Shown here: in pieces, positions 22,836 through 35,520 of the stretch
How positions within the stretch are numbered: the stretch's first letter is position 1
Layout: every line of letters begins with the position of its first letter
The notes under the pieces: generated by a model
What the model was told of the DNA's origin: nothing
The model's input: only the letters and a program-made list of their open reading frames with translations
Databases searched by the model: none
Assembly (NCBI GenBank): GCA_014871385.1
Contig: CM026426.1
Span: 94,284,238-94,348,237 of the forward strand
Length of the DNA: 64,000 nucleotides
Direction: 5' to 3'
From: Ceratodon purpureus
Lineage: Eukaryota; Streptophyta; Bryopsida; Pseudoditrichales; Ditrichaceae
Translations under genes and position numbers: made by a program

Positions 22836-23079
22836 TAATACTAAAGCGTGAAAAAAATAACAACGATGGAAAATTGGTATTTTACATGCCCTGTACATCA
22901 CACAGATGCAGTATACTCACTGCCTATTCCTTGAACATGTTTCAAACGTGGATCCCTTTTGTTTGTTGTGGTCCATCAATCTACATATGTAAATGCTTGA
23001 TCCCTTTAGACTTGCAATTACATTTCCTTGTAATGCACGCACAACAGAAGGTATGGAATAAGAAAATCATTTAGAATGC

Positions 23080-26040
23080 AAAATTGTGTACTTATATTAG
23101 AATCTGTAATAAATTGTACAGCTTTCAAAACTCCCGTGCAACCCACACGTCTTCCAGACTAATGCATGGAAATTCTAAGCATTGCCGCTTCAAGATCCAA
23201 CTTTGGAAAAAGAACAACAAGTACAGATAATGAATAGAGGAAAAAAAAAAAAAAAAAAAAACATGACACAAATGGTAGAGAACTCACAAAAGTGGAGCAA
23301 ACACTGTTTTTCTCACCTGCGTGGTTTCTTACGGGTACTTCCACTCGCAATGTACGATGCGGAGCGATTTTCTGCCTTGGACCTGGTTATTTTTGCTGCT
23401 GGACACTGCGGACACCGTCAACACCGACTCTACACTGACGAATGAGCCCGCCATCACTGTGGTGGATTTGAAATCCCCTACAAAGGAACTAGAATCAGAG
23501 AGGTTGATTACCACATTAGGTGGATTTCCTGCCAGATTAAATGAGCGACGCCTTGCGTTTGAAGACAGACGCCCTCGGCGCGTACCTCCCCGTTTCGAAG
23601 AAGGGGCCACGACACGATTACCACGAATGTTGGGAGAGGTTTCAGCATGATAACGGATGTTTTCAACATCGACACGGATGCGAGTTGCTACAACGACAGG
23701 AAGAGTGCACCGAGCCCAATAGCAGCCACCTCGGAGATTTGCACGCACAACGTCATCGCCAGGAATTTCAGTACTTCCACTTCCCTAACCGCGACCAAGT
23801 GAGAGAGCACGCGCAGTGGGAATGGCGGGAGGCGTCGGCTGGATGATTGCTGACGAATACTTTGACTTAGGCAACTTCCTATTGGAGTCCAGCAACGGAG
23901 TTTTCGCAACATGAGGAACGCCGCGTCTCGGCGGAATTGCCATAAAACTTCGACGCACAATACCTGCATGCGATCTCCACTTTGGAACTCCGGTTTGGTG
24001 GCGCGGAGGGTGCATGATTCCGGTGGAATTCGCCACTGCCTGGAACTCCAACAGTGCCTTTGGGGTCCACCTGCCCATCCAAAACGGTCCTACCATCGCA
24101 CGAATCGAGGAAAACGAAGGACACTTCAATTTTGTTTTGTCTTTGAACTCCTTCACCGACTCCAACCACCTGAGTAAGTCGCGAAGTAAGGTTGGAGCAT
24201 CCTTTAGGTGCTGCTAATGCTCCCCCCGTCTTCCAGCCACATCTCTCCAAATCTCCTGGTTTGAATCTTCAAAGTCCACGTTTACAAGGCGCTTCAGCGG
24301 GGGCTCCAATTTCCCATCATCGCCCTTCTTCTCCCCAATCTTTCTCTTCCAGTGTGAGATTGTTGAGTGGCCTTCCACATGACTCTGTTGTTTGGTAATC
24401 TTGATTGTCCTCCAATTACGGCACTTGCTGAATGTCAGAGCGTGACACAAATGCCACAATTTCCTAACATTGTTGCAAGTGCACAGTTCACGTGTTCACA
24501 AATACGCAAGCGGAACGCTGTGCACAAGCAGAAAAATACTTCTACAACTTCGAAGGTGATCACAAAGACATGCTGCGCTTGCACCACACCAACACACAAC
24601 GGAATAAACCTGGGAAAATCTGGAGAGAAGGTGACCAAATACTAACGTGGAAAAACCTTGATAGAGGCCAGCTTTTCAGTGCCATATCACTTGATTTGGC
24701 CTACAGCTGCAAGGGAAAATGATGCTTAATCATCATGTATCTCAATTACTGCGTATCCCAATCATCATATTCGCATTAACCTGACATGAAACCACTAAGT
24801 AGTTAGATCAATTTGGATCACTCCTACTGATTATTATGATCTACAAAGAACTCTAATCAACATGGCACTCTAATGTTCTGGAGCTACGGGGTCCTAAAAA
24901 TGACAATCTACAAAACGTCCTGGACACCATCCAGGTGTCCATGCTGTATGTGAATAGGGTCAATGCTCCCCGGGTATCAATAACTCCCCTGGCATCACAT
25001 GTGTACCAGAGCTGACCCAGACATTAAAATGTACGGGATCTTAATACTAGTATCACAAGAAATTTAGACTTCACAGATAATGCCAAGTACAGTGGAATTT
25101 ACCGCACAAAGCCTGAACGCTCGAATACACAACTTCAGGTACAACAATATCTTCCACGCCAACACATTCTCCTTCTTACATCCATAGCCCTGCAGCCTAT
25201 TTGAACTTTACTCTGCAAACTGTTTGAATTGTTTGAACTTTAGCAAGTTTATATGGTTTTGTTGCAGATTTAATTGCTTATTCTAGGTCTTGCATATGTA
25301 AAAAGTTGTCAAAGACTTCTAACGGTCAAAGGTCATTCATGTTCATCTATGTTTTTGAAAGGGAATGAGCAAAAAAAAATAACATCAAAAAGTAAGAAGG
25401 CAATGCCTGAACGATTGTCTGAAGTGTTAGCTTAAACTCCAATGTGAACTCAATGGTAACCAGTAATCAGGCTGTAGAACAAGCAAGACACAGTGTAGAG
25501 CACAAATCAATCCAAAAAGCAGTAAGCAAAGAATACATACATGTCCACTATTTGTCGCACCGCTCCAAATTAGACAACGTCTAAGAAACTGAACCACAGA
25601 GACTCTCGAAGTACTGGGGGCTTATATGAACCTATTGCCGTTGAGTCATCCAGAATGAAGCTCACAAAGACAACTTCCTCAACCGAACTGCAACAGTATT
25701 GACAGAAAGATTCGACGCCACTAAGGAATTCGACTCTACTAGCATGTAAACCATGACAAGGACTGCGTCAAGCTCATCGCACAACAAATATACTCCCTCA
25801 AAATTACCCTATTGTATTAGAACTACACGGTATCCTAGGTTCCAATTTACAACAAAAAATTTAGGAGTTCTTGAAAAGTCTGGTATGTCTATTTTTAGTA
25901 GGCAATAGATATCAAAATGGACAGTTGGTTAGGAAACACCCCAAAACAGAGTAGCTGCCCCTGCACCACACCAACACACACCGACAAGTCCTAAAAATTA
26001 TCCGATCCTTAAACCCTGAGATTTTACAATCAAAGTCACA
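23080..26040. other. No recognisable gene; possible decayed exons
   Basis: Open frames on the minus strand at 23748-23329 and 24250-23785, and on the plus strand at 24014-24217 and 24367-24722, overlap one another and none carries a motif I recognise. GC content rises at 23330-24400, which may mark a decayed coding region. 24723-26040 is featureless apart from a few short open frames. A poly-A run sits at 23241-23262. Confidence 0.35.
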
Positions 26041-26125
26041 TTATGTGTAACCAAATAACAGCGAAGATGGAGCAAACACATGTCGTGCTGAGTCTGTCTT
26101 TGTGTACCCTTTGTCACAAATGCAT

Positions 26126-26761
26126 CTAACCCTGACGGGTTGGAGAATATATGACAAGGTCCGAGGCGCTAGACTCCAAGCAGCAAGAGGTTGATTCTTC
26201 TTTGGCAATGGGGCCGCTCCAAACAACGCTCTTAGTGGAGCAGCTCTGAGAAGATGGCTCCAACCTCGCCAACATCGAATTTGCACCACTAGAGAGAATG
26301 GCGTCCAGGTCCATCAGCACCACCTTGTCTAACTCCAGCTCTGCCAACGCGTCCGCAACACGAGCTCCAGAATCGCCAACACCGATCGAAGCTTTATCGG
26401 AATTCAAACCGTTAGCTGTGGCACCACTCACACTACTTGAACGGGGCTCCTCACTCGAAGTATCATCAGGAATGTCACCAATTAGGATAGGATAGGCGGC
26501 GCAACTACCACGGTGGTTAAGAGGAGTGTTTAAACTTGTTATATACTCCGAGAATGTGTAATCACCGGCCACCCCCAACATGCAAACCTCAATGTAACAT
26601 TCCTCAGACCACCCGTATGATCCGGAATCCAGCAGCAAATGACCGAATGCCGGCAGATCAAGAAACCAAGCCTTAAGCGCAAGAGGGCTACGTGCGCCCC
26701 GACATATAAAAACCTGACCTATCCATGACAACAAAACACCTTTCTCCACATCAATGACGCT
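26126..26761 (-). CDS. Exon of unknown gene, copy 1 of a duplicated domain
   Basis: A likely acceptor (TTTAG) places the exon start at 26761. It reads SVIDVEKGVLLSWIGQVF, then WFLDLPAFGHLL, YGWSEECYIEV and LGVAGDYTF, followed by a Ser-rich, acidic tail up to the stop. The first about 70 residues align with 28114-27872 (copy 2), position for position in the Trp, Leu, Gly and Tyr residues. The fold looks globular (hydrophobic, Trp-rich). No catalytic motif is visible, so no function is assigned. The tail (DDTSSEEPRSSS) resembles linkers of nuclear proteins. An upstream exon may be the stretch TTKRWFSEFHSLTEDALW at 27210-27120. Confidence 0.4.
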   Translation of the reverse strand, partial: SVIDVEKGVLLSWIGQVFICRGARSPLALKAWFLDLPAFGHLLLDSGSYGWSEECYIEVCMLGVAGDYTFSEYITSLNTPLNHRGSCAAYPILIGDIPDDTSSEEPRSSSVSGATANGLNSDKASIGVGDSGARVADALAELELDKVVLMDLDAILSSGANSMLARLEPSSQSCSTKSVVWSGPIAKEESTSCCLESSASDLVIYSPTRQG

Positions 26762-27119
26762 CTAAACTGATCCAGCATATGCAACACTCCAAAACATACC
26801 AAAGACAATGGCCACTGTCTCACAGGAGCTAACATTTATAATGCAAACCCTTGGATACAGATTACGGCTGCATTCAATAGGCGGAGAACACAAGAAACCC
26901 TAGGATTTTAGGCAACTAGTTTACATCACCAACATTACGTGACACCAACAATTTACCCTAAAAACAGTTCGGAAGAAAAATAGTCAACAATCAGAGGACA
27001 TTACTACATCGCAGTATATACTTCTCAACCGCAACACACTCATAGACGCCTGAGCAACCCCCCACAAAACCCTCTGAACTACCAGCATCCGCCAGCAACA
27101 ACTACAAGGTAACGCCCTC

Positions 27120-27215
27120 CCTATATACTGTCCATCCTTTAACCGCTGAAGCCACAATGCATCCTCAGTCAAAGAGTGAAATTCTGAAAACCATCTTTTG
27201 GTAGTCTGTAGTAGG
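27120..27215 (-). CDS. Possible short exon between the two copies
   Basis: After a polypyrimidine-type acceptor (CTACTACAG) the minus strand reads TTKRWFSEFHSLTEDALW and continues LQRLKDGQYIGRAL. Composition and placement upstream of copy 1 suggest an exon of that gene. The end is not determined. Confidence 0.25.
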
Positions 27216-27365
27216 AATTGTGAAAATCTACCGAATAAAACTATTGTGTGTGCTAATCCGCATATCAAAATTGACACAAAAAGAGTGAAATGAAGAAAAA
27301 TGTACCACAATGTCCACATCTTCGACAGAAAGACAATAGTAACAGAGCAAGGTCTAGAAATGGCA

Positions 27366-28114
27366 TCAACAGGCATGGAGATATTCACATACAATCAGCC
27401 GCTCTTCCCCCTGTAAGCACCGAACAGATCCCATGCTCTCCTCCTTCGAGGTCTCTTCATGCGCAGTGGTGTGAATATCGTGAAGAAATGTCGCATCATC
27501 CGCATCATCGAGGCGCTGTGGAGTGCAGTCCCTTGCGCCTGCGACAACATCTGGAAAACCCTCATGTCTTTGCGGATGAGCCTTCACACCCAAACTCTTT
27601 GAGCAATGATCAGCATTAGATCCACCACCGTTAGGGGACTTCATTGACGGAGAACCAACGTGGCCGTCTGCAACATCATCTGAACCACCCGGAACCTGCA
27701 CCCATTAAACATCCCCGCCATTTCGTCCTGAACCAACGCCGGAAGTTACAGGACCTCAAGTATTACTATTCGACTCAGTTGAGAAAGACGTAGAGCTATT
27801 GGAGGTATTGTCCAATGTGATCGGATTAGCAAATTAGCTGCCGAAACTATTGTGAGGTAGTTCAAGATCATCTAGGATGTCGCGAATGAATATCCAGCTG
27901 CTCTCCCAAGTAGTAACACCTCGTGATAGCAGTCCTTGTTCCATGAAAACTCCAACGACATACTCATCAACTGGCCTAGAGCTGGAACATCAAGTAACCA
28001 CCTCTTGTTTTCCCATTTGTTTCTTGCATCGCGATTGAAGAAGACTATTGACATCCATGCCATCAATGCCCAGTCTGCTGATCCAACCCAAGAGAAATTA
28101 AAAAAAACGGACAC
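27366..28114 (-). pseudogene. Copy 2 of the duplicated unknown domain
   Basis: 28114-27872 reads WVGSADWALMAWMSIVFF, RWLLDVPALGQLM, FSWNKDCYHEV and LGRAAGYSF, matching copy 1 at 26761-26550 throughout. It then meets a TAG where copy 1 continues. A Ser/Gly/Asp-rich stretch (27701-27366) downstream parallels the Ser-rich tail of copy 1. Either an intron I cannot place removes the stop, or this copy is broken. The protein divergence between the copies is high, so the duplication is old. The family is unknown to me. Confidence 0.4.
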
Positions 28115-28309
28115 TGATGCCGGAGAAGAACAAAAACCTACAAGACAATCTCACGACCCTCTGAACTACGACAATGACTAAATTGGCAAAACCACAGTCT
28201 AGCGACATGAAACAAAAGCGCTGAATACTGAAAACAGACCCGCTCAAAATACACAATGGAGGGACGTCATCACGAGAAATATCAAAAGCAATTGATGGAC
28301 ACATCAATA

Positions 28310-30130
28310 GCTCAACAACCTGCCATCATACATTAGATGGCTCTCGTAAGGGAAATGAAAATCTTCTACAGTCATATCACCTTAACCTGTCTTCTTTGTC
28401 CAGCATGATTTCAAATGTTATGTCCACTTTGTTCCTAGTACTCAGAATCAAGCTATGTATTGTAGGCAACTGGGTGGAAAAGATGATGTGATGGCTGGGT
28501 CAGGCAGTCTCCTCAATCATCAGTTATCTACTGCAGAGAATAGATAACAAAATACGCGCCCAACAACACAGAAAAGATGGAGTGACGAGACAGAGACTTC
28601 CAGTGTAACCTTAGACATATACGACGGGACTTCAGAAGGGACATTGAACAAGTGAAATCCAGCAGCCATCAATCATTCTTCAACTAGTAGGCACGAAACA
28701 GAAGACAACAAGGAAGAACAAACTCACAATTTCAACATGGAGTTTTGAGTTCTTGCACATAAACAACGAAAACCCACTTCGACTAATACAAAGGAAATAA
28801 GAGAACATCGCAACCCCGGAAGACGATTGAATATTAGGAGGCCGGCTTCCATAGCTGCCTGCGTGTTTCAAAAACCCCAGTTCAGAAAATAGCATGATTT
28901 TCATAAAGGTAACGACGAACGAGAGAGATAGGAACTAACTCGGATGAAAAAGGATTTGGGTTTATCAAAGACATCCATCGTCATGGAATTCCTTCCACAG
29001 GGACCCGTACCCGTGAAGCCTGGCGGTTTCACTGTACCATACTTTTTTAAAGCAAAGGGAACTCCAATTATAACAGAAGAGATCATTTAAAATTCTCTTT
29101 CACAGTCACAAATTCTGCTATACACTTGTATTGTTCTATGAAATAGCTGATCCTCAGCGACGTCCATTGATCCGATTTATGCATTGATACATACGTATTT
29201 TCTGAATATAATATTCAACCGCCACGTTCATTTAAGAAACATGAGACGTTGATCACTTAAATAATATCTATTGTGTCAAAGATAAAAAAACAAAGATTCG
29301 TAGAAAATAAATCCTTGTCTGTATGATATCCCAAAGTTGACAGAGTATTGTGCATTAGAAGTCGAACTCAAATTCAAGAAACATCGGAATGCATCGCATA
29401 TACACTACAGAAATCACAGTTTTTTAGTAAGACTTTGTCCTCAAAACTCAATGGAAATTGGACTACAGAGCATTCGTGACGCAAATATTTTAAATATATT
29501 CAAACACAACCTACGCTTCTTGGAAAAATAAAGGATTCAAATAATGAAATGAAATAAATAAAAAAGTAAAACCACTTACCAAAAACAAAATGTATCGTCA
29601 ACTGACGATCATAATGTTATACGTACTGTCTCAATAGACCACATTCAGGGTTGCACTTAGAAGCTCTACAAAACACGACTTTGACAGCAATGGTAATCAC
29701 TCTAGATTGCCTAACTATAAAATTATACAGTTTATAGCCGTGATTTCCATATAGCGGAGTTAGATACAAAAAAAGAAACAGTTAACTTTCATGCATGTTC
29801 AGCTATGTCCAATGATAAATGGAGACACAAAATTGCATATAAGTACGACAAGGATTTTTGCGACCTTTAGAGTTCTAGACAAGTGTACTAGCTGCAAATA
29901 CATATCCGCAGCAATAGCAAAAATGTGATTGCCTGAGTTATTGAACCTGGTTTAGACGAGAAATTACACACAATACTGTATCAAATTTTATTTATACGTT
30001 CTTGGAAAAAAACATAAAGCAAATACTTTGCCTGGACCCTTGAACATTCCCAGGCAACACGTATGTAGCAAACGTAGAAAATCCAAAACAGAGAAACAAA
30101 AATTGGAAACGAAACAATTCTAGATTATAA
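28310..30130. other. No supported gene
   Basis: AT-rich sequence. One minus-strand stretch at 29086-28930 (ALKKYGTVKPPGFTG, then a Cys/Gly-rich segment) could be an isolated exon but has no partner I can identify. Otherwise nothing is seen. Confidence 0.35.
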
Positions 30131-30329
30131 TGGAAACAAAGGTAGGCTCACTACTGTACACCCATTTCATCTCCATTGGCAACACTGATGTCAACATTCA
30201 CATACAAAGTACTCACTCATCCCCTAGTATACTAAACGTTGTTGGCCGGTATATGTCCATTGCGTCAAGACCAAACTGCTGTACACTGAAGAGAGGTATT
30301 GGCAAAGATGGAGGCGTCGACATTGGAAT

Positions 30330-31307
30330 CTACGCAGATTCTTTACTCTCTTCTTTTTTGATGAGGAAATCGTCTTCTAGGAGTCGATCTTGCATGTCAA
30401 CAGAGTCTTACATCCACTTGTGCGATACAACAAAGGGGCCATCGCTTTTCATAATCAGGTTTTGTTCCTCGCATAAGCCTAAGCTAGACATGACATTTCC
30501 ACATCGGTTATTTGAGCAAACTCTGCATTCAATTCTGTATACAGGTCTGTAGAAACAAACGAGGCATCTTCATTGCAAAATAAATTGTGTGCTCCTCATT
30601 CAAATCATTTTGGAATACATGTAAATCAACAATTAAAAAACCAAACAAGTTTAAAGAAAATAGTATCCATCCAAATTCACGTGTAATTACCTCCGGCAAA
30701 TGGCGGGCACACTCACCGGTATATCGTCTCTTATAACGCAGACGACGTGTGTGACATCTTCATTCAAGGCATATGACAGACGTCCACCATATGATTCTAT
30801 TTTTAGCGCTAATTTGTCTGACAAGAACGACGCGAGCAGACGAGCGTCTTTGTTCCTGTTGTAGTTCATCAGAAAGTTAGAAGTCAGAAGACTTTACAAT
30901 GTCACAAATCATTTAAATGAAATACTCACAATGTCTACGAAATAATAGCTCTTTGGTCAAAATTCATCCTCTCCTAGAAATGCCCAGACATAAATTGATT
31001 TGGTCGCATAAACTAGATCACAAGCGTGAAGTAAAAAATAATGAAATTAAGCATGCATTGTTACTTACTTGACGTAATCAACACGGACAAAATAGGCAAC
31101 GACCCCCCTGTATTTCCTCCACTTCTTGTGATCATGGAATCATTTATCCATCATCTTGTCAACCTCCTTTCTTGTCAGAGGCTTTGTCTTCCGCATGGTC
31201 TCCTCCCAGAACCTAGAGTTGAAGAGACTCGACAATTCCTCGACTGTCCACTCTGTGTCGTCCATCATCTTCGAGTCCAACCGCTCCATGCTCCAATCCC
31301 CCGACAT
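30330..31307 (-). pseudogene. SANT/Myb-like + BRCT gene, copy B (stops)
   Basis: The first exon (31307-31069; ATG, MSGDWSMERL) has TEWTVEELSSLF, a SANT/Myb-like helix pair, then YRGVVAYFVRVDY, the start of a BRCT domain. It splices (AA|GTAAGT) in phase to about 30862, giving KNKDARLLASFL, GGRLSYAL and DVTHVVC, the BRCT core with its Gly-Gly turn and THVVC strand. A third piece (about 30460-30330) has PFVVSHKWM, a stop, DSVDMQDRLLEDDFLI, the Trp-containing last BRCT helix. BRCT domains bind phosphopeptides in DNA-damage and replication proteins. There are two in-frame stops (TGA after KMMDK, TAA after HKWM), and the junction into the third piece is unresolved. It is a tandem paralogue of 33370-34724. 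Confidence 0.6.
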
Positions 31308-31339
31308 TCTGTAACAATTCAAAATGCAAAAAGAAACTA

Positions 31340-33360
31340 AAAAACTACCCTACCCCTAAGGATGGGTGGGCGGGACATCCCTTTACAGGGCAACTTTTAT
31401 CACCTTCCTCACCAAATTTCATTCTCAATCAGCCCATTTTCAATTCAAACCTAATCAAATCTGTACACTCTCTTGTGATTCCAAATTACTAGTATAGACA
31501 CATAGTGCTTTTCACCAAAGAATTCTCAATCAACACACTACTTACAATTTAGTAGTGTATGACAAAACAATCCAAATAATAGAGAAAAGTTTGTCTTAAA
31601 ACTGACAATACAAGATCAAACACAAAATAGTTTGAGTCTCCAGAAATCTTCTCATCCCTTGAATGTTGGTGTAGTAAAGTAAGAAAAATCCAGAGGTAAA
31701 GGACCTCACCTGTCCCCATATACACAACCAAAACCACAGTTAGGATTGTGTTTGTAGACAAGGTGTCAACAGCCCTTTACAGCTTGTTATTGCAGTCACA
31801 AGAAAAATCAAACCCTACACCAAACATATAAATCAAAGGGAGAGATGAAAGAGTCTAATTGCAATCATAAATTAGAGGACCTGACTAGTAGTTCCACCAG
31901 ACTCAGCCATGTTGCACTTTGCTTCAGCTCCACAACACCATATACCAAAACTTCACAAGCTCTAAAAATCTCTCATACACATGTAGCTAAACTAGAATTA
32001 CTTTCAAAGCAGACAAGTAAACAGATGCATATGGCAAAGAAACTCCCAAGGTTTTATACCCTCAAAGAAGTCTCTAGAGATTCACTTGTTTGTTATATGG
32101 ACAGGAATAGCCTCGCTGGTCCAATCATCTCTGACCCTTAGATGAAGGTTAACCTAGATCAAATGGTCACAAATTAGTGACTTGCTAGACTAAAGTTTAA
32201 GCTTGTAGTAAGCCTTAAGTAAAGTAAGCCCCAAGTAAAGTAAGCTTCAAGTTTGGAGTAACTACCAGTAAGCCATGTGTAAGGGAGGTGGGTGGGTTTC
32301 ACTAATTTACACCTTATTCAGCATATCATGCCAAAATAAAGTGACTATGTAATTGCTTGCAAAGTTTTACAAGTAATGTGCAAATTTATTTTGCAAGCCT
32401 ACATAACTGAAGAGTGCAACTTCTGTCTGAATCATTGTAATAAAAACCTTATTTAGAAAATAAATTCTAAATTAAATACGGGTATAAGATCTTCCGAATA
32501 TTTTTAAAAAAAAAAAAAAAGAAAAAAAAAAAAAGAAAAAAAAAGCAAATGACTGTTCTATGCGACAGTTAACTAGTACTGTCTTCCTCTCCTTCTAAAT
32601 GCAAGCAAAGATACAACAAAGGTTTGGAATCCAGATCGCTTGATTGGATTCGACATATGCTCTTCTTCCTTAAGTACCTTGTTAGACGCATGTGCAAAAC
32701 TACTTTACCGCATGCGGAGACATGGACGCCATTGAACAAACTCAAACACAGAATGGAAACTTTAGACATGCCTTTCTGCATGCGGCGCTTAAAGTAGCCA
32801 ACTACACAGGTGCCACCGAAAACTGCAATCGACATTCATCACAAACTATTCTGTCCCACACTTGATCGTCCAGCGAGGTTGCCACGTCTAAATGCCATGT
32901 GGACAATTACACAAAAAAATCTCTCCGAAGGTGTTATAAAGCAATTAAGCGCAATCTGCTGACTTATGTATGATCCTAAACGATTCTAAATACAAACTAC
33001 GCAGGTGCAAAGATACTCTAAACTACTTGTGAACAATAGAAATTGAAACACTATACAGCTCTCTTGCTGTACTACAACATTATTAATTTGTAATCAGTTC
33101 GATGTAAAATCTCTCACCTCTACCTCCATGACCTATCTATCGACATAGCTCAGAGTAGTGGTCCTAAAATCTCACTCTACTCTAGAAGACCGCAAAATTT
33201 ACCTCATCGTTGTCGTAGTCGTAAAGTGTTGGATTATAATACAGCCTGCAATCTTCTAGATTGAACAAGTAATTCATGTGTGCGTTGCTGATCATTCTCG
33301 AGAAATTACAAGAATATTGTCAAGCCCACCTACATGTTTGAAATAGAACCCAGAAGACTA
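31340..33360. other. Spacer between SANT-BRCT copies
   Basis: This includes a repeat of AAGTAAGCC-type text at 32190-32290, an A-rich low-complexity run at 32508-32545, and a minus-strand open frame 32835-32569 with no recognised motif that could be an exon. A GT-flanked minus-strand stretch near 33300-33200 (YLFNLEDCRLYYNPTL) may be a further exon of copy A. Confidence 0.35.
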
Positions 33361-33369
33361 TCAGCTCAT

Positions 33370-34724
33370 CGTCGTCCTCGTTCTTGACAGAGCCGTAGTT
33401 CTCTTGGAGCCATTCCATAAGAATCACCGTGCAAAGCTGCGGCATACAAACCAAAGAATTCATCTTGGAGAGCTGCTATAATCGTCACATTCGAATAGAA
33501 TCAAGAGGTCCTACTACACGCATGCAAACATACAACACTATGCAACGAACATGGGTGCGTCTTCTCCTTCTTATGCTGCTCCAACAGCCATGCAGTCCTC
33601 TATCCTACCAACAAAGCCGCCAACACTGTAGTCATAGAAGGAAACATCCTTCATGCATACAAAGCCTTTTCCATCATTGTCTCTTACCGCATTTCATTTA
33701 GCAAGCAGAAAAAAGGGAATTTCTTTACGTTCTCACATCTGTTTGCAGGCATACTAATCCAAAGTTAATAAATCATGAAATCTCTAAAATCCATGTCAGA
33801 CACTGCTCAAACTCAAAACAATTTACAACAAAGAGAACTTTATTGAAATTACAGTCTAGTACATATTATGAAATGCATACCGTCATCACGCGCAGCATTT
33901 ACATCAACAGGTATTACTAAATTCAAAATCTCACCTACTTTTGGGAATTTCGTACTGGGCTATAGACACCTCACTCTTAGAACGAACGCATTCAACAATC
34001 CAGTCATGAGTTACGACTTTTCACCCTTCTTGTAACAAAATGTTGTCCTCCTCCACAAAGTCCATGCTGTACACAAACACTTCTGAAAATCAATCACCAA
34101 AAATGCGCAAATTACAAACTGGACATTACATAGGATGTAAAACAAATGCTTGGAAATTCGATCATAAAACAAAGAATTACGTGCTCATGATATCAACGAA
34201 GGTGTTTTCGTTTAGGATCCCTGATACATAGCACACACAATGAGTAACGTCCTCATCCAGGGTTTGCTTCACAGTCCCCTCAAACATCTCAACAGCTCCT
34301 TTCAACAAGTGGATAGTGTTTTCCAGAGCTGCAGGATTTCTGGCATTCATTAACCTACGGTAGAGAAACAGAAGATTATTAATAGTTGAACAGTGTGAAG
34401 CTTCTGCTACGCATAATCACATACTAAACCAAACACTAGCAAAACCTACCTTGCGTGACTCACGGGTGGAAAAAATGCACATGTTCTTGTGAAGAAACCC
34501 CAATTTGCAAGAGTGTTGAACTTGCTCTCAATTAAAGCCCACAAAAACCTGTTGTCGTCCTTGTTCCTGTCGAGACTCTTGATCAAACTGGACTCTAACA
34601 AACTAGCAACTTCAGCATCTGTCCAGTCCACATCCTCAGCCAATCTTCTCACAACAAATTTGAAAGTCCAATGACTGGAATTGCCGTCCACCATTGTTGA
34701 CGTTGAATTTAGTCTAGAACCCAT
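33370..34724 (-). CDS. SANT/Myb-like + BRCT gene, copy A (partial model)
   Basis: Exon 1, 34724-34449 (ATG, MGSRLNSTSTMVDG), contains DVDWTDAEVASLLES (SANT/Myb-like) and GFFTRTCAFFPPV (first BRCT strand). AG|GTAGGT splices in phase to an acceptor near 34355, giving RLMNARNPAALENT, then HLLKGAVEMFEGTV and DEDVTHCVCYVSG, the BRCT core. A later stretch at about 33447-33370 (VILMEWLQENYGSV, DDDELIV) fits the last BRCT helix. No stop interrupts these parts, unlike copy B. Such small SANT-BRCT proteins would be nuclear, binding DNA or chromatin through SANT and phosphorylated partners through BRCT. The 3' end is not fixed. The gene lies directly beyond the CACTA remnant and could belong to that element or be a host gene. 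Confidence 0.5.
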
Positions 34725-35520
34725 GTCCCTTTGCCTCTACGAAATACAAAAAAGAAATAAAGTATTGTTGCTTCCTAAAACTGCACGCTTCTTGCCAAGA
34801 ATCAAAAGAATGGTTTCTATCTCACTTTGCTTACACTTACATCTCGCTCATAGTAGAGATCACATCAAGCGAATAGATATAGGAGATCTGTAAGACTCTA
34901 TAAGCTTCGAGATGTCTCCGAACGAACTCTAAAAGCAACTGCCACTTCTACAATGGAAAAGGTTTCCACATTGTCATCTCAGTCTCATGATGTCATACAT
35001 GAGTGTCCATTTAGTACATGTCATGCATGTAACTGTGACTGCATAATAAATTTACAACAAAATGTACACGCATGCAGAGCAGAATACAAGATAGACTACG
35101 CGATAAATTGCAATTTTTCCTACGCATATGCTTTGAATAACAAGAACTATGATAAAAATAAGTTGCATTTTTGTTAATTAGATTATAATAAATCACGGAG
35201 TTAAAATACAATATGAGAAACAGAGGCTTGCTACACTAGAATTTGACATTTGCCACAACATTCTAGACAAGATTTCTTGTACAAAATAAAAAGTACAAAA
35301 GTAAAAAATAAACATTAAAATCAAAATCGAAGGAAGAGTTAGTCCTCACGCTCGTCTGAAGAGTCTCTGACGTCTTCGTCGGCGCTGACCTCTTCGAGGA
35401 TACGTTGTGCGAACAGGACTTCATCTGGCATGACATCCTCCCCGTCGGCAACCCCACTGGATCTTCCTTTGACAGATTTCGATTCGGGACTATGGCTTCG
35501 TAGTCATTGTCGCTTCCAAA

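Noticed and set aside
22416..22901. 161-aa minus-strand open frame
   Set aside because: It is Leu/Ser/Pro/Phe repeats produced by the GA-rich microsatellite and adjacent A-rich tract.
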